From Stomoxys calcitrans (taxonomy: Eukaryota > Arthropoda > Insecta > Diptera > Muscidae): DNA of 64,000 nt. The stretch is from contig NC_081556.1 of assembly GCF_963082655.1 (NCBI RefSeq), positions 71,099,227 to 71,163,226 on the forward strand. The letters run 5' to 3'. The notes beneath the pieces are model-generated. The model saw only the letters and a list, made by a program, of their open reading frames with translations. It ran no database searches and was not told the DNA's origin. The position numbers were made by a program, and so were the translations under genes. Positions 19,471 through 31,549 of the stretch are shown here, piece by piece; the stretch's first letter is position 1, and every line of letters starts with the position of its first letter.

Positions 19471-20482
19471 CTTTTTATACCCACCACCGAAGGATGGGGG
19501 TATATTCATTTTGTCATATCGTTTGCAAAACATCGAAATATCCATTTCCGACCCTATAAGGTATATATATTCTTGATCAGTGTAAAAATCTAAGACCATC
19601 TAGCCATGTCCGTTCGTCTGTCTGTTAAAATCACGCTACAGTCCTTAAAAATAGAGATAATGAGATGAAATTCCTTTTTTGTCCATAAGCAGGTTAAGTT
19701 CGAAGATGGGATATATCGGAATATATCTTGATATAACTGTCATATAGACCGATCCGCCGATTTTGGGTCCGATTTTGCTGAAATTTGGGACAGTGAGTTG
19801 TGTTAGGCCCTTCAACATCTTTCTTCAATTTGGCCCAGATCGGTACAGCTTTGGATATATCTGCCATATAGACCGATCCGCCGATTTAGGGTCTTAGGCC
19901 CATAAAAAGCGCGTTTATTGTTCGATTTTGCCAAAATTTGGGACAGTGAGATGTGTTAGGCCCTTTGACATCTGTTTTTCAATTTGGCAGAGATCGCTCC
20001 AGATTTAAATATAGCTGCCATATAGACCGATCACTCGATTTAAGGTTTTGGGCCAATAAAAAGCGCACTTATTTTCCGATTTCGCCGAAATTTGGGACAA
20101 TGCTTTGTGTTAGGCTCTTCGACATTTTTCTGCAACTTGGCCCAAATCGGTCCAGATTTGGATATAGCTGCCATGTGGACCGATATCTCGATTTAAAATC
20201 TTGGCCCCATAAAAGGCGCATTTATTATCCGATTTCACTGAAATTTGACATAGTAACTTATGTTAGGCTTTTCGACATCCGTATCGTATATGGTTCAGAT
20301 CAGTTTATTTTTAGATATAACTACTGTATTTGGTCTAAATCGGAAATATTTCGATATAACTGCTATAGGACATAGGGTATCCAATTTTCATCGCATTGTG
20401 ACGAAAGGGGATTTACATATATACCCGAGGTGGTGGGTATCCAAAATTCGGCCCGGCCGAACTTAACGCCTTTTTACTTGTT
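19471..20482 (+). repeat. Family B interspersed repeat, full-length copy
   Basis: Opens TTTTTATACCCACCACCGAA and GGGGGTATATTC, then CCGTTCGTCTGTCTG. It contains monomers at a 153-154-bp period: the phrase GGGACAGTGAG starts at 19787 and 19940, and its variant GGGACAATG at 20094. It closes with GAGGTGGTGGGTATCC, TTCGGCCCGGCCGAA and TTTTTACTTGTTTT. It lies in the follistatin/Kazal intron. Confidence 0.9.
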
Positions 20483-21135
20483 TTAATTGAGAATACAATA
20501 TCCCATTTTTTTCATGCAGTCTGGAAAATGGTTGTTGAATATGTTTGAAAAAATCAAATCGTGCAGTGATTGACTCTTCTTGGTACCCCAAGAGTCAAGT
20601 CGAGGGATCGATTTTTATGGGGGCTAGATCTATTTATGGTATCAACTTTCGGAACGTCCTGTACACCCGACCAAAAAAGGAAGTTGGAAATTATAACTCG
20701 GAGAAATCAGCAATTTCATCTACCTTGCCACCTGCGTGAACGCAACGAATGATACCAATTTTAAAATATGAATAGAAAGAACCATTAAACATAAAAAAAG
20801 ACTGCCTACCCCAAGTCGGAGTCCATCTGTTCCAAATTTCATCTAGACTCCGCTAAATTCGGTGCAAAAATCTCTATTTGTGAAACGTAACCTTGTATAG
20901 GAGCTACTATTAAATATTGTTCGATTCGTCCGAGAAAAGTTGCTTACAAAATTTTAGGCAAAATGTGGGTTTCAGAGCAAAAATACTGAAAATTGGGGGT
21001 ACGTTAATATGGGACCTACACCCAAAGATGGACTGATATGGATCATATTCGATATATTCGCTAAAGCTTATAAGCTAAAGATGTTTAATCTGGAGATCGA
21101 TCTATATGGAAGCTAAGTCAAAATATGGACTGGGA
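20483..21135. other. Old repeat debris in the intron
   Basis: No gene. From about 20580 onward GGGGGCTAGATCTATTTATG, GGGACCTACACCC and GATCGATCTATATGGAAGC are decayed monomers of the A/C-type repeats, split by the retroelement tail at 21136 and continuing after 21466. Short open frames here are not credible. Confidence 0.5.
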
Positions 21136-21465
21136 TGAGTAAACTTTACTTTACTTTAATTGGCCACTATAGAAAATTTGTTACTCTAGCCGAACGTAGA
21201 AGATGCCCAAGCGTATAGATCTTCTGCGCTTCTCCTCCAATTTCTGACTCCTAGTTTCAAGATTTCGCTCTCCACTTGGTCACTCCATTGAAGTTTTGTG
21301 CCCCCCCTTTTGCAGTTTCTTTTATGGTCGCCTTCAAAAGTCTTATTTGCTGGAAATTCTTCATCCATTCTGACAACATAACGTAGCCAACGCAAACGTT
21401 GTACAACGTTTTGATGGGTTTTACTATTCTATCGTCGTCGTACAGCTCGTGGTTCATACGACGTC
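21136..21465 (-). mobile_element. RTE-like retroelement 3' tail (minus strand)
   Basis: Minus-strand text includes LRYVVRMDEEFPANKTFEGD, LQWSDQVESEILKLGVRNWR and RSAEDLYAWASSTFG, then a tail whose plus-strand reading is AAACTTTACTTTACTTTAATTGG. It matches the insert at 7160-7345 (GTPKARWKDQV, RDFRMSAEDRGAWNAI and an AAAGTAAGTAAAG tail). It is 5'-truncated and frameshifted. Confidence 0.75.
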
Positions 21466-22741
21466 TAGTATATTAAAACAAATTTTTCAAACTTAAGCAA
21501 AGTCGGACATTGAATACGCCTTTTGGGAGCTGAAGATTTCAAATCTGGAGTCCAGTCTATACGGGAGCAATGAAAAGATGTAGTCCTATACAGCCCATCC
21601 CTGAACATAAGGGCTACTATTACATTTGTACCAAAATTTAGCTTCCATAAACATAAAACTATTGAGATGAATCTTAGACTTATAATGCCATAATCCCAAA
21701 ATTGTCTTGGATATGCACAAACTTTGGCATGAGTTAATTATGACAACACGAGTAAATCAAATAGTAATGAGTCGTAAAATTGGAAACAGTTCTTATCTAG
21801 CAACTTAGCAGCAATATTATAAAAACCAAACTTGTATATCTGTGCAGCTTTTTTCGACTATTCGACTTCAAAATCGATTATTCGACTTTTTAATCATTAA
21901 AAGTCGACTTCGATTTTTCGATTAGTCGACTTTGGGATCCCTAATTCCACTACTCCAACCTAAATCATGCTAATTGGTTCAGTAGATGTTATGTTAAGTT
22001 ATGTTTCTTATAGTGACCATAGAAACCAGATTTGAGGATCGGTTCATGTGAATGCTATAATAATTTAAGGAATATCTAATCGGGATTTGGTGTGAGTGTA
22101 GCTACTATAGACAGATCGCCAGATCTAATGTACATCAAAATAATGAAAATTTGAACAGTGAATTCCAATAGGCCCCTCGACATCCAATTAAGATTGTTAA
22201 CGGAACAAGCAATTGCTTGATTTGATAAATGTAACATAAAAGGATGGGTAAACAATGATGTAGACATAGATTATGAAGGTATTTAAAACTTTGTTAAGAT
22301 AAGGAATGTAAATCTTTTGAATTAAAGTTTCCATTCATTTGAAGACCAATATGATGCTATGTTGTATTTGTTCAGGATCGTGGCTTAAGCTGATTGGTCT
22401 AATTTTAAAGTCAATTTTAGCGAGGGTTTGTTTAGGCTTGCCCGGGTTGGTCACCTCAAATTTAAGATTGGGAGAGGAAGAATACTTGCATAAAGAATTA
22501 TAATCGTATAAAAATTATCAGTAAATTATTCAGTATAAAATAATACTCAAATAGTGCGATTCGGGAGCCGTAAATTCCGATATTTATGAAATTCGCGCAG
22601 TATGTTTTCTTGGACCCCTCAAAACCTTGCCCAATATGGTCCAGATAGGACTATTTTTGAATGCATCTGTATACCAAATCTTGACGATAGTGATGGTTTT
22701 TGGGGTAATACATGTGTAGTTCTACATGTAAAAAAACTTAC
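21466..22741. other. Intron with repeat debris, no exon seen
   Basis: Begins with continued C/A-type debris (GGAGTCCAGTCTATACGGGA). At 21840-21950 there is a cluster of TCGACTT/ATTCGA words. From 22000 to 22740 more decayed repeat phrases (CATGTGAATGC, GACAGATCGCCAGATC) grade into plain AT-rich intron up to the donor of the exon at 22742. Confidence 0.5.
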
Positions 22742-22866
22742 CGATGGTTTCCTTTTACGCGAGCACTTGTAGCGGCAAGGTGTACATCGGGGTTGGTGTG
22801 TGAGCAAGTCGATGAGACAAATTTGTTTGGGCCCACAATTAATGTCATCGCAGGACACTTGACTAC
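22742..22866 (-). CDS. Follistatin/Kazal-domain secreted protein, penultimate coding exon
   Basis: The acceptor CTAATTGCAG (with a long pyrimidine tract) precedes 22866, and donor GTAAGT follows 22742. The exon enters in phase 2 and leaves in phase 0, matching the exon at 18917. It encodes SQVSCDDINCGPKQICLIDL, then PRCTPCRYKCSRKRKPS. The first four cysteines (C-x4-C-x5-C-x10-C) form the EGF-like FOLN half of a follistatin domain; the next two (C-x3-C) start the Kazal half. With the last exon this gives ten cysteines, the full follistatin-domain count, in 84 residues. The exon carrying the start and presumed signal peptide is further upstream (above 22866) and was not identified, so subcellular location is inferred from the fold. 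Confidence 0.85.
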
Positions 22867-23356
22867 CTGCAATTAGAAAAAAGAAAAGTCCCCGATCGAT
22901 TATAACTATTGCAAATTGATTTTTGCTTCCTTTTATTTTTGGTGGTAAAAATAGAAAATATAGACTTATGTTGGGTAAAGCCCTGCTTTTGATAACCTAG
23001 GATATTAATATAAGAACCATGTAGGCTAAATAAAGTCAGTTAAATGCAATACATATAAAGAATTGTCTTTAAATGCGAAAATAGGCGATACATATACAGT
23101 GGCTCAGATAAGTCTACATTTCCTTTCGTAAATGGCGCTTACGTAACCTGGCAGTAGGATATGATTTGACCCAACCAATTTTAACATATTTTTATAGTGA
23201 TAGCCAAACTCAAACAAAAAAGTGAGCCAATGGTTGAGTGGAAATAAACTATTTTTGAATATAGTTAAACTTCATATAGTGCTAGACATTTTTATTCGTT
23301 TTTAGCTAATGCAGATCTAAAAAAATTACATCAAATGTTCTTCGTTATGGTTCAAA
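22867..23356. other. Presumed intron of the follistatin/Kazal gene
   Basis: AT-rich, no exon or repeat-family signature recognised. It directly follows (gene sense: precedes) the acceptor at 22867-22869. A motif GTGGCTCAGATAAGTCTACA near 23100 has no partner that I noticed. Confidence 0.4.
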
Positions 23357-24127
23357 GTTAACTAAATTGAACTAAATTATTCTTTATTCGTTGCATATGA
23401 TGAACAATCCTGAAAAACAATTTAAACTGAACTGAAACAATTAATGGAATAAAATATTCGACATTTCAACTGTGTGTTAATACATCTGTACAAACTTTTT
23501 GCAAAATCTCTGTTTATATTCCGTTCAACTTTAACTAATATGCATGAAATAATTCATTCAATTGAAGATGAACTGTTTATTCTCATATTAATCGTTTGTT
23601 TTATTTGAATAATGCATATCAAATTTACAATTTTCAAATATATATTTCGCACTTTAAGTTTTCAATGGCGTTGGAAAATTCCCAACAGTAAATAAGTCGC
23701 AAAGGAGTAAGCACTACATGTTCTCAAAAGTTCCGTGACGCAACATTCACATTATTTTGTTAACTAAATTGAACTAAATTATTCTTTATTCAGTGCATAT
23801 GATAAACAATCCTGAAAGACCATTTAAACTGAACTCAATTAATGTAATAAAATGTTCGACATTTCAACTGTGTGTTAATATATCTGTACGAACTTTTTGC
23901 AAAATCTCTGCTTATATTCCGTTCAACTTTAAGTAATGAACTATTTATTCTCATATTAATCGTTTGCTTTATTTGAATAATACATTTCAAATTTACAATT
24001 TTCAAATACATATTTCACACTTTAAGTTTGCAATAGCGTTGGAAAATTCCCAACTGAAAATAAGTCGCAAAGGAGTAAGCACTACATGTTCACAAAAGTT
24101 CCGTGACGCAACATCCACATTATTTTG
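23357..24127. repeat. Direct tandem duplication, unit ~400 bp
   Basis: GTTAACTAAATTGAACTAAA starts at 23357 and again at 23759. The two copies run in parallel through ACTGTGTGTTAATA, CTTTTTGCAAAATCTCTG, AATTCCCAAC and CGCAAAGGAGTAAGCACTAC to TTCCGTGACGCAACAT. Copy one is 402 bp and copy two ~370 bp, the difference being mainly one deletion (near 23538-23573 in copy one) plus scattered changes. There is no terminal inverted repeat, so this looks like a local duplication rather than a transposon. Confidence 0.88.
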
Positions 24128-25559
24128 GAGACTGTTGAAAAAGAAATTAAAGTGCTAGGTACAGATATATGGTTTTTTTTCAGTCTAATACTTACCAAGA
24201 AAAGTCAACGTCCGTCTATCCGTTGAAATATACCATCGCTCTATAAATTGTGGTTCGCATTTCAATTTTAAAAGTTTCCACAAACATAGTTTGATAAAGA
24301 ACAATAAAATAACAGAATAACTTTTAATTTCTATTGCTTGCCAAAATGTTGGGCCGTGCCAAGCTTCATGCTGTATGTTCGGGCTATTTTGAGCAGTAGA
24401 GATAATAAATAATTTCTGCTGTAGAACTTATTTCACTCTTTTTTCATTTTTTAATTTTTTCACTTTTTCATTTTTGCTTGTTACAGTTCACGTCTTCTTT
24501 CGGAGAATGCGTACATCATACTGAGCGTTGTAATGACTATTTGTCCGACACGGGTTTGGCTTATAGCTGTTGCGTTTTGTGGATATTACCGCACCAAGTT
24601 GCTCTGAGTGGTTTATGACCCTGCGCATGATGCTTAACTGCATATGCACATTTGTTGTTTTATTATGAACACATAAATTTTTTCTTACTGAAAATGTATC
24701 CAGAGCACTGATTGTCCCATATAAGGAGAAAATGGGGATTATTCTTTTTTCATAAGTAATAAATATTTGTCTACAGTAGGAGTTTAAAAAGTAATTCGTT
24801 GTTTAAAAAGGAATCTTATTTAAGGTTTCTAATATGGATCTACCATCTTATACAAAGTGACATCACAAATCACTGACTACAGATGAGTAAAACTTACTAA
24901 AAAATTGCAATTTTTCCTTTTTTTAATCAAAATTTAACCAAAATGAATTAAACTTGGCTACATTTTTGAATTAAGTATTTTATTTTGCGCTCATTTGAAA
25001 TAAGTTTTTTATTTTACGTTCCATTTCACATTCTACATTTGCCAGAAAAACTTTTTCATAACAAAAATTCTCTTTGAAAGACGTGTTTGTTCAGTGAGGA
25101 ATGCTTACTTTTTAGTGCCACTGTATGTTGCAGCTATAACTAATTCTAACCGGAAAGTCTCAAGAGACCAGACTAGATCGGTTGACAAATGTTCACATAA
25201 TTGAAACTTAATTCCTAATAGGGCTAACATAATTATTGGAGCTATATCCAGTGGATATCATCCACATTGAAAGTGATTTTGACCAACTTCTGTTGAAAGA
25301 GATTGCGCAATATTTTGAACGTTCGATTGATAAGTGCATGTGGAAAATTTATCTAAATATGACAGATTTTTTTTTACCAAATTAGCGGAAGAAAGTATAG
25401 TGTAGAATTTACAAAAATGCTAACAAAGGCTACAAATTTGACAGTCACAGGAGAATACTGTCTGCTAAATTTCGTGAAAATAAGTTGACAAATGATTACA
25501 TTAGTGCAATATTTAGCTAATTCGGACGAATATAAATATTATACTGGCTGAACAGGACC
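24128..25559. other. Intronic/intergenic DNA with C-type debris
   Basis: No exon convincingly seen. The 24480-24620 stretch is more GC-rich than its surroundings and could be a 5' exon or promoter of the minus-strand follistatin/Kazal gene, but no start codon with a signal peptide could be assigned. From about 25110 to 25550 the phrases GATCGGTTGACAAATG and GGAGCTATATCC mark decayed family C repeats. Confidence 0.4.
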
Positions 25560-26045
25560 CGCTCCACTGGGCCTTCTTTCACTCTCTTATACCTTTTATT
25601 TGATCCATATATTACCATGGTCGGTGAATAAGTCCTATTTGCTTGCGGATGATTTGGTGGTTGGACAGCCTCTCCGACATTTGGCCAGAATGGGAAACTT
25701 TTTCGTGATCAACTCCCAAATATTGCCATGGTCGGTAAATATGTTCGGTGAAGTGGTGCTTTGGGGTGGTGTAGACACCAGATTCGTGCTCTACTCTTAA
25801 ATACCTTTTATTTGAGTGTCATATTGTACTGATAGGTATATATTTCGGTTTGGTGAGTTTCGGAGATCAGGCGGCTCCCTATACACTTGATCTAAAAATT
25901 CGCTTGATTCTCCCTATTCATCTCCGAGATACGGCGTTTATAAAAGTGAGGGTAAGGTTCCATCCCTCTCCTTCAGTTATCAAAAAATTAAGTACCCAAT
26001 TTTCACTACGTGACCATTCTGCACCATCTATGAAATATTCGTTTT
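25560..26045 (+). repeat. Family D repeat (GAGTCCCATATTGT type), decayed
   Basis: Repeats of TACCTTTTATTTGA and CATATTGTACTGATAGGTA match the unit of 31550-32030 (AACCTTTCGTTCGAGTCCCA, CATATTGTTCCGTTCG). The text GGTCGGTGAATAAGTCC and GGTCGGTAAATATG shows two units about 120 bp apart. It carries no gene. Confidence 0.6.
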
Positions 26046-26460
26046 AGCAGTTTTTGAGTCTATACGATAATTGGGAGCAAGGAGTCGTCCGATGATTCTG
26101 AAATTGCGGATGTGTTTGCCGACTATTTCCAGTTCTCGTATTCTCAGAACACTTTACATGGCCATTATGATTATAAATTGCGGAATTTTAACCATTTTCC
26201 TCGCATTATCTTGATGGAAGAGGAGGTTTTATCAGGTACACGGACTCTACGTACCTTATTTGGCGCTGGAATTGATCCCACTCTATTGTTATCCCCTTCA
26301 TAAGTCCGCTAATAGATGTTTTGTAGATAATGATCGGTGTATTGAGTGTCATTCCCAAGCTTACCGAATTATTGTTGCTCTGACCGAATCAAATCAGTGG
26401 CCTCAATTGTTATCCATCGAAATTACTCCAGACTTATAGAAGTCTTTTACTGTTAATTAA
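26046..26460 (+). pseudogene. CR1-like ORF2 linker fragment (same family as 6270-8400)
   Basis: Translation gives MFADYFQFSYSQNTLHGHYD and ILMEEEVLSGTRTLRTLFGA, then CFVDNDRCIECHSQAYRIIV in another frame. The first part matches the pre-RT segment of the CR1-like element (NMFANFFALTYS at 8050-8090, minus). Only this linker and a little of the fingers remain. Confidence 0.55.
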
Positions 26461-26630
26461 TCTTCCGACACTTTTTTTATTATTAGATCACTACTGGGTC
26501 TAGTCGATTCTTCATTCCTGACAACCGAGATATCATTTAATCCCCCCTCTCGGAGAACTCGCTATTTTGAACCCTTTGGGTTGTCGCTCGCGGGAACTAA
26601 ATATGAGATGAGTAACCCATTGAGGACCTC

Positions 26631-27427
26631 TTTTATACCCTCCACCATAGGATGGGCAGTATACTAATTTCGTCATTCCGTTTGTAACACCACGAAATAT
26701 TGGTCTAAGACCCCATAAAGTATATATATTCTTGATCGTCATAATATAGCCATGTCCGTCTGTCTGTCCGACTGTCGAAAGCACGCTAACTTTCGATGGA
26801 GTTAAGCTAGGCGCTTGAAATTTTGCTTTGATTGTAAATGGGCCAAATTGGTCAAGCTGCCATTTAAATCGACCTTAGGTCTTGACTTCTTGAGCATCTA
26901 GGGGACGCAATTCTTATCCGATTTGACTGGAATTTATTAGAAGTGTTTTGGTACCACCTCCAACAAGTGGGCTAAGTATGGTTTAAATCGGTACATATCC
27001 TGATCTGGGATCTTGGCTTCTTAAGCCTCTAGATGTTGCAATTATTTTCCGATTTGGCTGAAGTTTTGCACAACGGCTTTTCCCACGACCTTTAACATAT
27101 GTGTCCAATATGGTCTGAATCGATCTATAGCTTGTTACAGCTCCCATATACCGAACTCCCGATTATGCTTCTTCAGCCCCTATAAGGCGTAATTCTTATC
27201 AGAATTGATTGAAATATAATCCAATGATTTCTACTATGGTCTTCAACATTCAATTCACTTATGGTACGAATCGGACTATAACTTGATATATCTTCAATAG
27301 CATAACAATTCTCATCCATTATTTTTTGTTTGCCTAAAAAGAGGTACCGCGCAAAGATCTCGACAAATGCGATCCATGGGTATATAAGATTCGGCCTGGC
27401 CGAACTTAGCACGCTCTTACTTGTTTT
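26631..27427 (-). repeat. Family A interspersed repeat
   Basis: Plus-strand reading: TTTTATACCCTCCACCATAG, AGTATATATATTCTTGATC, CCGTCTGTCTGTCCG, about four monomers (GACTTCTTGAGCATCTAGG and variants), then GATTCGGCCTGGCCGAACTT and CTCTTACTTGTTTT. Orientation is opposite to the copy at 878. Confidence 0.88.
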
Positions 27428-28281
27428 ATTTTATAATTCGAATCATTATCCTAATTATTAATCATTTTGTAGTTAATTGTTAATTTGTTTCACTTTTCTA
27501 GGCTCAATATTTATGGCATCATATTCTACGACTTCCTCCGCGAAACACTAGAACTTGGCCTTTGAACAATAGTTTTCAGTTTTTGGGAATCGTGCCCATT
27601 ATTTATTTGCCTCTCACATGGGCTCTGGCACTTTATCTGCAACTCCCTCTGCGGACCAGTAGAACTTTTCCTATTGATTGTCTGGCACCTAGTCGACAAC
27701 TGCCTATACGGACCAGTAGAACGCTGCTAATGAACGGCTATCACTGTTTATACGTTGTTTTGGAAGAATTTGTATGTATGTATGCTTTACTCATTACTGG
27801 CTGAGGTACTATCTGTAGCCGGTACTATGAAACCACGACCGAACCGCCACATTCTGGAATTTGGTGTGTACGTGCTCTCCACGCATGGGGAGGCGCCCAT
27901 CGGTCGCAGGGTGGGGTGTGAAGAGGCGTGGGAACCAACGAACGATACATACAAACAAACAAAAATTGGTTTTTATACATAAGACAGACAGATGGGAATG
28001 ACAAAATAGAATCAGAATGTGGTATTGTGTCGATCAGTACATATATCAATGGGTTTATCCCTCATCTTTTAAGTGTTACAAACTAATGCACTAACTATAA
28101 TAAAGACACGTAGTGACAAAGGGTTTTGATATTTCGAAAGGGACGAAGTGACTTATTTTGAAGTTCCAGCAAAAGAATATACATATAAGATACAAAAACT
28201 TTGGTAAAAACGTCACTTCTATACATTCTAAATTTCATAAAAGTATTTCTATAATTTTAAAAAAGTTGTTTTATTTTCACT
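27428..28281. other. No gene recognised; family C end fragment near 28020-28110
   Basis: At 27645-27730 the phrase CGGACCAGTAGAAC occurs twice 75 bp apart, with loosely matching flanks. At 28040-28110 ATATCAATGGGTTTATC and TGTTACAAACTAATGCACTA match the terminal part of family C (38650-38710). The rest shows nothing recognisable. Confidence 0.45.
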
Positions 28282-29210
28282 TTTTATACCCTCCACCATA
28301 GGATGGGGGTATACCAATTTCGTCATATATTCTTGATCGTCATGACATTTTAAGTCGAACTAGCCATGTCCGTCCGTCCATCTGTCTGCCGAAAGCATGC
28401 TAACTTTCGAAGGAGTAACGCTAGCCGCTTGAAATTTCAAATTATGACTTCCAATAACTGGGCTGAGTATGGTTGAAATCAGTTCATAACCTGATATAGC
28501 TGTCATATAAACCTATCTGGGGTCTTGACTTCTTGAGCGTCTAGAGTGCGCAACTCCTATCCAATTTGGTTGAAATTTTGCACTACGTGTTTTGTTGTGA
28601 CTTCCAAAAACTGTGTTAAGATCAGTTCAAATCGGTACATACCTGATATAGCAGCCATATAAACCGATCTGGGGTCTTGACTTTTTGAGCCACTAGAGGG
28701 CGCAATTATTATCCGATTTAGCTAAAATTTTGCATGAGGTGTTTTGTTATAACTTTCAACAACTGTGCTAAGAATAGTTCAAATCGGTACATAACCTGAT
28801 ATAGCTGCCTTTTAACCGATCTTGACTTCTTGAGCCTCTAAAGGGCGCATGTATTAACCGATTTGTCTGAAATTTTGTACAACGGCTTTTCATGACCTTT
28901 AACATGCGTGTCGAATATGGCATGATTCGGTTTATAGCCTAATACAGCTCCCCTATAATCCGATCTCCCTATTTTACTTCTTCAGTTCCTAAAGTGCGCA
29001 ATTCTTACTAGATTTGGTCTCCAATATTCAGTTCAATTATGGTCCGAAATGAACCATAACTTGATATTGTTCCAATAACTTAGCAATTCTTGTCTTTTAT
29101 CCTTTGTTTGCCTAAGAAGACATACCGTGGCAAGAGATCGACAAATGCGATCCATGGTGGAGGGTATATAAGATTCGGCCCGGTCGAACTTAGCACGCTT
29201 CTACTTGTTT
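28282..29210 (-). repeat. Family A interspersed repeat
   Basis: TTTTTATACCCTCCACCATA and GGGGGTATACC open it; CCGTCCGTCCATCTGTCTG follows. About five monomers are seen (CTTGACTTCTTGAGC phrases). GATTCGGCCCGGTCGAACTT and CTACTTGTTTT close it. It lacks the AGACCCCATAAAG part, so the 5' end has a small deletion. Confidence 0.88.
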
Positions 29211-30114
29211 TCTCTCATCCCAGTGTGGTTATTATCCAACCAAACGGTCCTGCATACACATAGGGAAACGATGTCAAGTCGAATTCATCCAGTACAATGT
29301 TTAATGAAACTAGTTTGCCTTCCCAGTTTTAGATATTGGAAAACAAATTCGCTCTGATAATGAAGCAAACGAGTGTGTTTCATGCCATAACCATTAATTA
29401 TTGAAATCAGCAACTACTGGTATTGAAAAATGTAAGTTTGTCCAATAAAATGAAATGCCATCCATAATCATTGGAAGGAAATGCTTCAGCGATCACTGCC
29501 AACCTATATCCCGAAGTAAAGTTGGAAATTACAGCAATAAAAATGCAATTACACTCAACTCTTAAATTGCCACAAATCGCTGTACAAGATTAAATTTTAA
29601 AAGGTACGCCTTTGGTTGCGGATGTCCAGAGATACCAATGCGGTTGGAAAATGATTATGTTTGTATATGTGTTCAATTGCCTAATCACATATACGCCAAG
29701 CACAATTACAATCGTACATGTATGGATAGTGTATTTAAGCACAAATTCCGACGATCTTCTTTACCTTGGAGTTCTCATGTCGTGTTTGTATCTTCGATTG
29801 TCGTGTTATTTTCGAATTCGGAATAGTTTTTCGAAAACAATCTTTTTTTCGAATTTTACCTAGATTCGATTTTTTGGACTCAAATATTTTTTATCTTTGT
29901 TTTTCCAACAGGATTTTTCAAAGGAGATGTTATGTGCTGGGTTCAATGTGTTAAATATATATGTATTTAATGAAAACCTTCATCGGACATATAAACAATT
30001 GAGTAGTAGCACTTTACTCTTTGCCTATGTGCGTTCAAGATCATTTGTTTTTGGTTGCCCAACTCATTTATTAGTTGGAAACCGTGGGTGATTCTATTAT
30101 ATTGTATTTATCAC
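29211..30114. other. Unassigned AT-rich DNA, no gene supported
   Basis: Several short open frames of 60-80 codons exist but have no start context, domain or splice partner. No A-D repeat phrases were seen. It ends where a reverse-transcriptase fragment (LGVILDRKLNWK) begins at about 30118. Confidence 0.4.
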
Positions 30115-31540
30115 TAGCTTAGGAGTGATCTTGGATAGGAAACTTAATTGGAAGTGTCATATTCAGGAGCGTACTGAGAAGGCTCACATATGTTGGGCAC
30201 TATGTAGACGGGCCGTAGGCTCGAAATGGGGCCTGAATCCGAGGATAACAAAAAGTTCAGAGAACATTTTGTCTTGGCATAGGCGGAGCGATGAGGACCA
30301 CGCTCAACAGGGGAACTGGAGACTATTCTAGATATCCGACCCATTGACATACAGATTAAATGTGAGGCAGCCACTGCGTCTATGAGACTTTAGAAGATGG
30401 GAGAATGGATAGTGGATGGAAGCAGCTCATACCATCGCGGTATAATCGAGGCGAAGATAGGAAACCTGGAAGAAAGGGACTTGAGGTCGAGTGCGAGGCA
30501 CTGCTGTCAGCGGCATAGTCTTGGACTGACAGAACCCTATTATTGCCGTCTGAAAGATCATGTTACACGGATGGACCAAAGCAAGGGAAAAAAGTGGGCC
30601 TGGGAGTCTAGGGTGGCTGATGAAAGCCGCTACCAAAAAAAAATGTAATAACTTTTTTTCTATTTAATAATAATAATTTAATAATTAATTTAATTAATTA
30701 ATTAATTAATTTAATTAATAATAATTTAATAATTAATTTAATAATTTAATTTAACATGAATAAAAGAAAAATGTATTCCATACACCGAAAAAAAAATGTA
30801 GCAATATTCATCATTGTAGCAATATTCATCAGCCACCCTGTACATTAAGAACCTAGGGACTGAGAACTGTTTTAGACTGCTTGACCATCCTGCAGGCAGA
30901 GATCCGGGCGATGACGGAATGCGGCACCGCATCGTTTGGTTGCCGGCCATAACGGAGTAAGGGGGAATAAAAGAGCAGACGATTTGGCAGTGAAAACTAG
31001 GGAGCTTTCGTCGATAAACTTGGTTAACACGAAGCCTTTCGATCGACGCAGTCCGATTTAAGGGCGTGGACGACAAACATTGTTGAACAGCGAAACCGTC
31101 GGTAGGATGGCGAAAATCCTATGGGGTGATCCGGATCGTGAAAGGACGAGGCAATTACTGAAAGGAAGTAAGAAGTAGGTCAGTATAGCTTTTGGTGTCA
31201 AAATGGAACACATAGGACTACGAGCACACTTATGCAAAATCGATGCGGCAAGTGATAGCATGTGTAGGCATGTGGGGCAGATGATGGGACGTTGGATCAT
31301 TTCCTATGTCATTACCCGGCTTTTGCGGCTAACAGACGCGATACTAGACTTTAACCCATTGGAAAAGGTATGGGAAACAATTAAGGATTTTGTAAATATC
31401 ACGAAATTCCTAACATAAAATTTTCCTTTTCGAGATCCCTTTTTAGGTTTTAGAGCGCACATCAAACCGATTAATGGCTTAGTTGTGTGTCAATAGTGGC
31501 ATAGGGCAGATTAATATCTGCACTCTCTTTTCGACCTAAC
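30115..31540 (+). pseudogene. Non-LTR family N1: RT thumb, RNase H and tail, decayed
   Basis: Pieces in order: LGVILDRKLNWKCHIQERTE and WALCRRAVGSKWGLNPRI (end of the RT), DIRPIDIQIKCEAATASMRL (30325-30390), damaged RNase H with NKRADDLAVKTRELSSINLV (~30960-31025), then FGVKMEHIGLRAHLCKIDAA and the 3' region ending CGACCTAACCTAACC near 31540. Multiple stops and frameshifts break it, and an AT-rich tract (30650-30760) lies inside. It is the same family as the minus-strand copies at 34372 and 37018. Confidence 0.75.
30655..30760. repeat. AT-only low-complexity tract
   Basis: About 100 bp made of TAATAATTTAATAATTAATT and (TTAA)n words with no G or C for most of its length. It is almost self-complementary. 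It sits inside the N1 fragment and is followed by a doubled TGTAGCAATATTCATCA (about 30800 and 30818). Confidence 0.8.
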
Positions 31541-31549
31541 CTAACCAAA

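Noticed and set aside
24480..24620. First exon of the follistatin/Kazal gene
   Set aside because: Locally higher GC and ATGs on the minus strand, but no signal peptide and no donor giving the required phase could be found.
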